Positions 1-5,121 of a stretch of DNA of 5,121 nt are shown one piece after another (positions within the stretch are counted from its first letter, which is position 1; each line of letters starts with the position of its first letter). The stretch comes from Acholeplasmatales bacterium. Its GTDB lineage: Bacteria > Bacillota_I > Bacilli_A > Acholeplasmatales > Anaeroplasmataceae. The notes under the pieces are model-generated. The model was given only the letters and a program-made list of their open reading frames with translations, was not told the DNA's origin and did no database searches. A program made the position numbers and the translations under genes. The stretch covers positions 1-5,121 of the forward strand of contig CAAGJD010000207.1 in the NCBI GenBank assembly GCA_900770055.1, given 5' to 3'.

Positions 1-1273
1 ATATACTAATACTAAAAATGTTTTTGTTTATTTCATAATTTAATAATAAATTATATTTATTTGCAAATCTTTCAATTGAAGAAGTACCAATACCATGTCC
101 AATCTCTAGATTTGTTGGTTTATTGTCTTTATCTAAAATAATTTTTCCATTATAAGAATTTTTAATTTGTAGTACTAACCTACCATCATTATTTAAGAAT
201 GTAAATTCAATAAATTTATTTTTATTAAGCTTAGATACAGCATTATATGCATTATCTAAGCAGTTTGCAATAAGAACTGCAACCTCATGTGATGAAATAA
301 TTAACGCATCTTCGATATTATTTATTTTAATATTTATTGGAATATTATTTGAATCACATTTTTTCTTATAATAATCAATTACAGAATTTATTATTGGATC
401 CTTACAATAAAACTCTTCAGTATTTGATTCTAATACTGTAGTGTATTTTTCAATAAATTTTAATGCTTCATCTAAATTATTAGTTTTAATAAGTGAGCTT
501 GTTGTAGATAAGATATGTCTAACATCATGTCTTAAAATTCTTAATTCTTTTTCTTTTTCTTCTCTAACGATATTAGCCATATTAATTCTTTCAAGCTGAT
601 GAGCAAGTATTTGATTATCAGATTGAGATATTAAAGCATTTTTAAATCTATTAAAAATAAAATAGAAGAAGAATATAGAAAGTACATATGAACCAATCAT
701 AGCAAACGCAAACATATCAAGTCTTAATACTCTTTTTGATGTAGAAGATTGAATATATAAGCTATATAATGTAATAATTAAAAAAACTGCAAGTGCGTAG
801 GCACCAAAAAGTGGCATATAGTGTGGTGTACAATATTCAATTTCTTTATGTAGCTTATTATAAAAGATTTTTAAGAAGATATATACAAATAAAGAAGCAA
901 ATATATATACAAGATATTCAAGCCATAAATATGTCCATTTTGCAAATACTATATTTCTTGTAACAAGTACAAGATAAAAGGCAATATAGCTATTGATTAT
1001 TGCAACAGCAAATGAAAATCCTTTTTTTGTACCTATAATAAAGACTAATATAGCTTCTGGTATAAATATAGAAACTAAATATAATGTTTGGTTATATTCT
1101 GTTTTATTTCTAAAAATAAAGAAATTTATTAAGCATATTAATATAGTATATATTGATATAGCTATAATTGATTTAATTTTATTATATTTTAACCCTACTA
1201 CAGTTACTAAAAATACCATACAAATAATTGCAAGTAAGAAAACTGGTAAAGTATTTATTAATTCCTGAGGCAT
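1..1273 (-). CDS. AgrC-like GHKL sensor histidine kinase (3' end cut by window edge)
   Basis: Membrane sensor kinase that would detect an extracellular signal, often a peptide in this family, and phosphorylate the response regulator encoded just upstream. 424 codons are visible with no stop; the protein reads NIFSISI at the edge, so it probably lacks only a few residues of the last beta strand. Residues 1-210 are almost wholly hydrophobic, with about six or seven membrane segments (roughly 9-28, 36-54, 63-81, 86-105, 116-137, 154-174, 187-207). A charged linker, about 209-245, is likely helical and dimerising. The H box is LRHDVRHI with phosphoacceptor His249. The ATP-binding domain has an N box (Asn337, Asp340, Asn341 in ANCLDNAYNAV) and a G box GHGIG at 392-396. 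The ATG lies one base after the regulator's stop codon, with AGGTGA (1279-1284) inside the end of the regulator gene, so translation is probably coupled. The family call is firm; the ligand is unknown. Confidence 0.93.
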   Translation of the reverse strand, partial: MPQELINTLPVFLLAIICMVFLVTVVGLKYNKIKSIIAISIYTILICLINFFIFRNKTEYNQTLYLVSIFIPEAILVFIIGTKKGFSFAVAIINSYIAFYLVLVTRNIVFAKWTYLWLEYLVYIFASLFVYIFLKIFYNKLHKEIEYCTPHYMPLFGAYALAVFLIITLYSLYIQSSTSKRVLRLDMFAFAMIGSYVLSIFFFYFIFNRFKNALISQSDNQILAHQLERINMANIVREEKEKELRILRHDVRHILSTTSSLIKTNNLDEALKFIEKYTTVLESNTEEFYCKDPIINSVIDYYKKKCDSNNIPINIKINNIEDALIISSHEVAVLIANCLDNAYNAVSKLNKNKFIEFTFLNNDGRLVLQIKNSYNGKIILDKDNKPTNLEIGHGIGTSSIERFANKYNLLLNYEINKNIFSISI

Positions 1274-1274
1274 A

Positions 1275-2006
1275 TTATTCACCTAATAAATACTTTATAT
1301 ATTTATCCTTTACTTTAGTAAACATTCTTTTTGAAATAGGAACAACCTCATTATTTTTTAAAATAAATGAAGTATCATTTATTGCTTTTATATAATTCAT
1401 ATTAACAATAAAAGAATTATGACAACAAATAAAATTAAAATCTTCAAAATTAAATGGAATAGAATCTAAAAATTTAGTTCTTAAGGAAGTAGAAGTAACA
1501 ACCTCCTTATTAAATAAATGAATAAACATTCTACGATCATTTGATTCTATATATGTGATATTTTTAATATCTAAAGTGATTAATGCATGATCCATTGTTT
1601 TAATAGAACAAATGCTTTTAGGTGTTTTATTAATATATTCAGTTACTCTTTGTAAGCATTCAAATACTTGATTCTTATCAAGTGGCTTTAAAATATAGTC
1701 AAATGCTCTTACTCTAAAAGCATCAACTGCATATTCTTTACTACTAGTAGCAAAGATTATAGGTGTTTCTTTTTCATATTCTCTTATAGTAGATGCAACA
1801 TCAATACCATTTAACTGCATTACAACATCTAATATATAAAAATCATATTCATTTTTAGAAAAATATTTGATTTTATTAATTAGCTTTTCAGGATTATTAT
1901 ATGCTTCTACATCGATCTTAATATTATTTTGTTTTGAAAAATTATTAATGATAGCTTGAAGATTATCTAAATCACATTGTGTATCATCACAAATAGCAAT
2001 TCTCAT
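1275..2006 (-). CDS. LytTR-family response regulator (AgrA/LytR type)
   Basis: Cytoplasmic transcription factor that is phosphorylated by a partner kinase, here almost certainly the GHKL kinase directly downstream, and then binds promoter repeats through a LytTR domain. The 243-aa length is normal for AgrA-like regulators. Residues 1-120 form a receiver domain: acidic pair Asp7/Asp8, phosphoacceptor Asp60 in YILDVVM, switch residue Thr87, and the conserved Lys107-Pro108. Residues about 135-240 form the LytTR beta-rich DNA-binding domain, recognisable from YIESNDRRMFIHL, the CCHNSFIVNMNYI segment and the PISKRMF segment near the end. The start is supported by AGGAGG (2012-2017) five bases before the ATG. 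It is the first gene of a two-gene operon. In agr loci the kinase comes before the regulator; the order is reversed here. Target genes cannot be read from the window; self-regulation is plausible but unproven. Confidence 0.95.
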   Translation of the reverse strand: MRIAICDDTQCDLDNLQAIINNFSKQNNIKIDVEAYNNPEKLINKIKYFSKNEYDFYILDVVMQLNGIDVASTIREYEKETPIIFATSSKEYAVDAFRVRAFDYILKPLDKNQVFECLQRVTEYINKTPKSICSIKTMDHALITLDIKNITYIESNDRRMFIHLFNKEVVTSTSLRTKFLDSIPFNFEDFNFICCHNSFIVNMNYIKAINDTSFILKNNEVVPISKRMFTKVKDKYIKYLLGE

Positions 2007-2048
2007 AAAATCCTCCTTTTAATAAATTATTTGTAATTTCGATAATTA

Positions 2049-2077
2049 ATGATAGCACATTTTATTTTAAATAGCAA
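2049..2077 (-). promoter_or_regulatory. Proximal promoter of the regulator-kinase operon
   Basis: On the minus strand, TTGCTA (2077-2072) is followed after exactly 17 bases by TATCAT (2054-2049). TG sits one base before the -10, making it an extended -10 element. The predicted start is near 2042, which gives a leader of about 36 bases containing the AGGAGG site. This is the simpler of the two promoter candidates because the leader length is ordinary. Confidence 0.6.
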
Positions 2078-2146
2078 ATATCCAACAAAATATTACAAAA
2101 AGCATTTTCTAAAATTATATTTTTTTAATTAATTTATGAAAACGTT

Positions 2147-2175
2147 ATAGTAAAAAAATAAGAAATTTTTGTCAA
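2147..2175 (-). promoter_or_regulatory. Distal promoter candidate of the regulator-kinase operon
   Basis: On the minus strand, a perfect TTGACA (2175-2170) is followed after 17 bases by TACTAT (2152-2147), four of six matches to the -10 consensus. A transcript from here would start near 2140 and have a leader of about 135 bases. Regulated and basal promoters in tandem would fit a two-component operon, but neither start is proven. Confidence 0.5.
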
Positions 2176-2266
2176 ATTATTCTACACAAAGAATAACCAT
2201 TTTTTCACACAATTATTACAAAAAAGTACTTTATGATAAAATAATTTCAAAATATATAATTATATT

Positions 2267-2284
2267 ACCTGAATTTAGGATTTA
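2267..2284 (+). repeat. Left terminal inverted repeat of the insertion sequence
   Basis: Matches the reverse complement of 4264-4281 at 16 of 18 positions; the shared consensus is ACCYGWATTTAGGATTTA. Just inside it (2287-2305) is a segment that recurs in direct, not inverted, orientation near the right end (4247-4267). Confidence 0.75.
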
Positions 2285-2308
2285 CCCCTAAAATGGGTAG
2301 TTAAAAAA

Positions 2309-2334
2309 TGATAAAATCCACCAAATTGGTGGAT
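2309..2334 (-). terminator. Rho-independent terminator of the transposase gene
   Basis: A near-perfect palindrome at 2316-2334 (ATCCACCA pairing with TGGTGGAT around a 3-base loop) lies eight bases past the transposase stop. On the minus strand it is followed by a T-rich run (TTTATCATTTTTT with the edge bases). It should stop transposase transcripts before they leave the element towards the regulator promoters. Confidence 0.82.
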
Positions 2335-2341
2335 ATAAATA

Positions 2342-4123
2342 TTAATAATCAAGCTCGGTTTGAAATAGTAAATCCATATCTTTTTTTGAAAGATATACAT
2401 TACCTAATTTTGATAAACCGAGTTTTTCTTTTATTTTTTCAAAAGTTTTACTCCATGTAGAATTGTTAATATAAGTTAAGTCATAATTTTCAGTGACATT
2501 ATATTGCCTTACAAATTCAAATAATTGTGCGGCAGGTATTTCATCTTCAAATACTTTTAATTCTAATAATCTCATTAATGTAAGTGATATATAACAAATT
2601 AAGAAATGACCCTTGATAGTATCTTCATCACTAACAAAAGCTGGTCTAGATTGTAGATAAGTTTTAAGTAATCTAAATGATTCTTCAATTCTCCATAAGT
2701 TATGATATACTTTATATATTTCTTTTGGATCAGCCTTAACTTCGGAAGTAACTAACATATTAAAACCAGCAAATTTTAAATCCGCATCAATCTTTTCTTG
2801 GTTTAAAGAAGTAGCAATTTTAATTTTTCTACCATCTTTATCTTTAGCCTCAAAATTAACATATTTAGCAGAATCACCAATATCTTCTTTAACTGCGGTT
2901 TTATAAGATAAAATCTTTTTAAGTTTTTCAACTTCTCTATTAATTTCAGCTCTTTGTTTAGCAGCAAGCTTAGGATTATAAGTAACAATTCTTTTTTCTT
3001 TTACAGTGAATTCTGTTTCTTTTTCATCATCCGGATTAATTTTACATTTGTATGTATAATTTCCATAATCAACAACCTTGCCAGGATTTTTACCAGAACG
3101 AATGATGTGTTTAGAAGTTTTATATTTGTAAATTAAATTACCAACTTCATCTCTAACATCTTCCCATTTGTTAAATTCATCATCATCCATTAAAATCCAA
3201 TCTTGTTCATCTTTAGATAAACTACGGCCCCTTATAGACTTAGAAAATATATAACCATCCTTTGCCTCAACTACAGCAGCATATATATTTCTAGCACAAT
3301 TCAGCCCTTTGTCGGCTACTTGAATTATTCTACCATCAACATCATTTCTAGATTTCATGTCTTCAATTCTTTTTCTTAAATAAGGCTTTTCAGATTCATT
3401 ACCGGGGTAAAATTCGGTATCAAGAGGTATTTGATCACTATCTAGAAGTAGAGCTTGACCCATAATAGGGCCTTTAAAATTTTCTTTTGAAGGCCCTTTT
3501 TTTAAAAAAGGAGTTTCTAAATCTATTTCAAAATAATAATTCGTACAATCAAAGTAGACCCTATCTGTTTTTCTTTCCCAAATAGTATTAATATGATGAT
3601 TTAAAACTTCTATATATTTATGATAATCACCACCAATAAAGTTGATGGCATTTAAAATTTGATCATAAGAAAATTCAGGTGCATCATAAATATTAGGAAT
3701 TACTCTTTCAAAAGCCTTAAGCTTTGAACCAGGAGATAAAATTTGTGAATAACATAGTGTTCTATACATATCACTAAATTTATATTGCCATTTATGTGTA
3801 GAAGTAACAATATTAATAGTTCTATCCATATCAAGTAAATCGAACATAGCTTTAACTAAAAAATGACCAGCATATTTTTGAGTAGATTTATCAGAAATTT
3901 GAAGTTCTTTATTTTCTAACAATTTTTCATTCATTTGTTTAACAACATCAGAATAAAAAGAAACAGGATCATCAATACCACTAGCTTTTAAATCAGAAAC
4001 ATAGCCTAAAGCTTTGTAAGATTTAGTATTTTTCTTTTTCGTATTAGGATCATAATAATTAGAATAGATTTGAAGATATAATCCCTTTTTAGAAGGAGTA
4101 GATTTCTTTAAAAAATAGATCAT
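2342..4123 (-). CDS. DDE transposase, IS1634-like (IS4 superfamily)
   Basis: Catalyses cut-and-paste movement of the surrounding element. The 593-residue product is full length for this group, with no frameshift or internal stop. Residues 1-130 form an N-terminal region with a basic start (KKSTPSKKG), probably binding DNA. The RNase H-like catalytic core follows: first Asp192 in YFDCTNYYFE, second Asp271 in QVADKGLNCARN, and Glu480 in YHNLWRIEESFRLLK, where Glu480 and Lys487 are six residues apart as in the IS4-type YREK signature. FYPGNESEKP (238-247) matches the conserved region between the two aspartates. A long lysine-rich insertion (about 300-450) lies between the second Asp and the Glu, typical of the beta-strand insertion of the IS4 superfamily. 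The start is supported by GGAGGA (4131-4136) seven bases upstream. All catalytic residues are present, so the enzyme is probably functional. The superfamily is certain; the IS1634 assignment rests on length and motif style. Confidence 0.93.
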   Translation of the reverse strand: MIYFLKKSTPSKKGLYLQIYSNYYDPNTKKKNTKSYKALGYVSDLKASGIDDPVSFYSDVVKQMNEKLLENKELQISDKSTQKYAGHFLVKAMFDLLDMDRTINIVTSTHKWQYKFSDMYRTLCYSQILSPGSKLKAFERVIPNIYDAPEFSYDQILNAINFIGGDYHKYIEVLNHHINTIWERKTDRVYFDCTNYYFEIDLETPFLKKGPSKENFKGPIMGQALLLDSDQIPLDTEFYPGNESEKPYLRKRIEDMKSRNDVDGRIIQVADKGLNCARNIYAAVVEAKDGYIFSKSIRGRSLSKDEQDWILMDDDEFNKWEDVRDEVGNLIYKYKTSKHIIRSGKNPGKVVDYGNYTYKCKINPDDEKETEFTVKEKRIVTYNPKLAAKQRAEINREVEKLKKILSYKTAVKEDIGDSAKYVNFEAKDKDGRKIKIATSLNQEKIDADLKFAGFNMLVTSEVKADPKEIYKVYHNLWRIEESFRLLKTYLQSRPAFVSDEDTIKGHFLICYISLTLMRLLELKVFEDEIPAAQLFEFVRQYNVTENYDLTYINNSTWSKTFEKIKEKLGLSKLGNVYLSKKDMDLLFQTELDY

Positions 4124-4143
4124 AAAAAGGTCCTCCGAAACAA

Positions 4144-4160
4144 TAACTACCTTAACTACC
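4144..4160 (-). repeat. Tandem GGTAGTTA motifs at the transposase transcription start
   Basis: Two exact minus-strand copies of GGTAGTTA (4160-4153 and 4151-4144), nine bases apart start to start, cover the predicted start site just downstream of the transposase -10. The same eight bases occur on the plus strand inside the left end (2296-2303) and the right end (4258-4265) of the element. This layout suggests an operator bound by the transposase itself; that function is inferred. Confidence 0.55.
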
Positions 4161-4163
4161 TAT

Positions 4164-4192
4164 ATTATACCATAATAAAAAAATATTTTCAA
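4164..4192 (-). promoter_or_regulatory. Transposase promoter (extended -10)
   Basis: On the minus strand, TTGAAA (4192-4187) is followed after 17 bases by a perfect TATAAT (4169-4164), with TG one base upstream as an extended -10. The predicted start is near 4157, about 33 bases before the transposase ATG. This is unusually close to consensus for an insertion sequence, where transposase promoters are usually weak, which makes repression by the adjoining repeats plausible. Confidence 0.8.
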
Positions 4193-4263
4193 CTTTTTTA
4201 ATAATTTATTTATAAATTATTAATTAGTCAAAAATATTGGCTTCATCCTAAATTTTGGGTAGT

Positions 4264-4281
4264 TAAATCCTAAATACGGGT
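4264..4281 (-). repeat. Right terminal inverted repeat of the insertion sequence
   Basis: The reverse complement reads ACCCG followed by TATTTAGGATTTA and pairs with 2267-2284 at 16 of 18 positions. A second copy of the core ATTTAGGAT lies 22 bases further in on the same strand (4253-4245), so the right end carries two copies and the left end one. Confidence 0.75.
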
Positions 4282-4332
4282 CTTAATAGCCAAAAAACAA
4301 TTTATGCACTTTGTAAATTTGGTTTTATAGAG

Positions 4333-4361
4333 TAGATATACCAAAGAAATTATGCTATAAT
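4333..4361 (+). promoter_or_regulatory. Promoter of the macro-domain gene (extended -10)
   Basis: TAGATA (4333-4338, four of six matches to the -35 consensus) is followed after 17 bases by a perfect TATAAT (4356-4361) with TG at 4353-4354 as an extended -10. The predicted start near 4368 gives a leader of about 33 bases. The promoter lies outside the insertion sequence, so the gene does not depend on transcription from the element. Confidence 0.75.
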
Positions 4362-4400
4362 TGATTAAAGAACTATAATTAGAGGGAAGGAGTATTTATT

Positions 4401-5121
4401 ATGCTAATGTATATTGAAGGTAATATGTTTGAGTCACCAGCACAGGTTTTAGTTAATACAGTGAATACTGTAGGTGTAATGGGAAAAGGTATTGCTTTAA
4501 CATTTAAAAAAGTATATCCTGATATGTATAAAAATTATCGATACTATTGTGAAAATAAGCAATTAGAAATTGGTAAATTGTATTTATATAAGACTCCTGG
4601 CAAATGGATTTTGAACTTTCCTACTAAAATAAATTGGAGAAACCCTAGTAAAATAGAATATATAGAACAAGGTTTGAAGAAGTTTGTAGTTTCTTATAAA
4701 GAAAAAGGTATCAAGTCAATTGCTTTTCCAAAATTAGGATGCGGTAATGGAGGCTTAGATTTCGAGACACAAGTAAAACCGTTGATGGACAAATATTTAT
4801 CAAATTTAGATATTGATGTATATGTTTATTTGCAAGATGTAAATAAAGAATTAGAATATATGAATATTAGTGAAATGAAAAAATGGTTAAATCTCAATAT
4901 TGACAATATATCAATAACTGAATTAGAACAAGATATACTACTTCATTCTACTGGAATTGCTGATGTTGAAATATTTGATGAATATATTCAAATTAATGAT
5001 CAAGTAATAGATTATATTGACCTTTTATCTTTTTGGGAATATGTTCGCGATAATAATATTACTATTAAAAGTGATGTTTTAAGCAAATATTTTTCACATC
5101 TTTCAAATGATAATTTAAAGA
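4401..5121 (+). CDS. DarG-like macro-domain protein (3' end cut by window edge)
   Basis: Probable ADP-ribosyl glycohydrolase. The closest family I recognise is DarG, which removes ADP-ribose from thymidine bases in DNA and neutralises the DarT toxin. 240 codons are visible with no stop. Residues 1-147 form the macro domain: GNMFESPAQVLVNTVNTVGVMGKGIA at the N-terminus (in two conserved blocks), NFPTKINWR at 72-80, and FPKLGCGNGGLDF at 109-121. Asn22 and Lys76 match the asparagine and catalytic lysine described for Thermus aquaticus DarG, by position in the motifs. Residues 150-240 are an acidic, mostly helical-looking extension I do not recognise; in DarG proteins the C-terminal region binds DarT. 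The start is chosen from GGAAGGAG (4385-4392), eight bases before the ATG; Met3 is less well placed. No darT precedes it; the partner could lie beyond the right edge, or the gene could be a stand-alone antidote or phage-related macro protein. Macro-domain call firm, DarG role inferred. Confidence 0.88.
   Translation, partial: MLMYIEGNMFESPAQVLVNTVNTVGVMGKGIALTFKKVYPDMYKNYRYYCENKQLEIGKLYLYKTPGKWILNFPTKINWRNPSKIEYIEQGLKKFVVSYKEKGIKSIAFPKLGCGNGGLDFETQVKPLMDKYLSNLDIDVYVYLQDVNKELEYMNISEMKKWLNLNIDNISITELEQDILLHSTGIADVEIFDEYIQINDQVIDYIDLLSFWEYVRDNNITIKSDVLSKYFSHLSNDNLK

Larger units (their letters stand above)
2007..2266. other. Intergenic region upstream of the two-component operon
   Basis: This non-coding, very AT-rich stretch lies between the regulator start and the left end of the insertion sequence. 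It holds two candidate minus-strand promoters and a pair of ACACAA words 23 bases apart (2184-2189 and 2207-2212) just upstream of the distal promoter. No convincing gene was found on either strand; the longest leader peptide with an ATG noticed on the minus strand is 12 residues (2105-2067) and has no ribosome binding site. No AgrD-like signal peptide gene was recognised. Confidence 0.6.
2267..4281 (-). mobile_element. Insertion sequence, IS4-superfamily / IS1634-like, apparently intact
   Basis: About 2015 bases bounded by an 18-bp inverted repeat, with one full-length transposase gene on the minus strand, its promoter inside the right end and its terminator inside the left end. The length fits the IS1634 group, whose single-gene elements are roughly 1.5-2 kb. 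No matching direct repeat flanks the ends. IS1634-type elements are known for target duplications of very variable length, sometimes hundreds of bases, but the right flank beginning at 4282 is not found at the left either. The exact outer ends are therefore good to a few bases only. The element lies between two divergent promoters and seems not to interrupt a gene. Confidence 0.82.

Noticed and set aside
993..1268. 91-residue plus-strand open frame
   Set aside because: It lies antisense within the membrane part of the histidine kinase gene, has no ribosome binding site and is simply the complement of hydrophobic codons.
2067..2105. 12-residue hydrophobic peptide frame with one Cys (MLFVIFCWIFAI) upstream of the regulator, considered as a signal peptide
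   Set aside because: It has no Shine-Dalgarno sequence, is too short for an AgrD precursor, and overlaps the -35 region of the proximal promoter.
2283..2299. Small hairpin TACCC/GGGTA with a 7-base loop near the left IS end, considered as a second terminator
   Set aside because: The stem is only five pairs and no T-run follows it in either direction; it is better explained by the overlapping end motifs of the element.
2803..3136. Two short open frames (2803-2988 minus, 2954-3136 plus) inside the transposase gene
   Set aside because: Both are low-complexity shadows of the transposase reading frame in AT-rich DNA, without ribosome binding sites or family features.
4294..4326. Imperfect A/T-rich inverted repeat between the IS and the macro-gene promoter
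   Set aside because: The pairing needs bulges and is almost all A-T, which is expected by chance in such DNA.
4374..4379. Second TATAAT upstream of the macro-domain gene
   Set aside because: No acceptable -35 lies 16-18 bases upstream, and a start from it would fall at or next to the ribosome binding site.

Overview
The window is very AT-rich and uses the standard code: Trp is TGG in the kinase, transposase and macro-domain genes, and UGA is never read through. Strong AGGAGG-type ribosome binding sites and sigma-A-like promoters point to a low-GC Gram-positive bacterium (Bacillota, probably a clostridial or erysipelotrichial gut-type lineage). The lineage is an inference.

Left part (1-2006, minus strand): a two-gene signalling operon. 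An AgrA/LytR-type response regulator (receiver plus LytTR DNA-binding domain) is read first. One base after its stop codon comes a polytopic AgrC-like GHKL sensor histidine kinase, which runs off the left edge with only its last few residues likely missing. Two good candidate promoters lie in the 260 bases upstream of the regulator. No AgrB or AgrD gene is visible, so the ligand is unknown.

Middle (about 2267-4281): an apparently intact insertion sequence of about 2.0 kb. It has an 18-bp terminal inverted repeat (16 of 18 matching), one 593-aa DDE transposase of the IS4-superfamily / IS1634 type on the minus strand, its own extended -10 promoter and a strong hairpin terminator. A short motif, GGTAGTTA, occurs once near each end and twice at the transposase transcription start, which suggests transposase binding and autoregulation. 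No target-site duplication is visible next to the ends.

Right part (4282-5121, plus strand): a divergent gene with its own extended -10 promoter. It encodes a DarG-like macro-domain protein (DNA ADP-ribosyl glycohydrolase type) with a C-terminal extension of at least 90 residues that I do not recognise; it is cut by the right edge. A DarT toxin gene, which normally precedes darG, is absent upstream.

Before insertion, the two-component operon and the macro-domain gene were probably divergent neighbours, and the insertion sequence landed between their promoters. Both promoters appear intact, so the insertion need not have disabled either side. Apart from the unpaired DarG-like gene and the repeated motif in the insertion sequence, the content belongs to known families.
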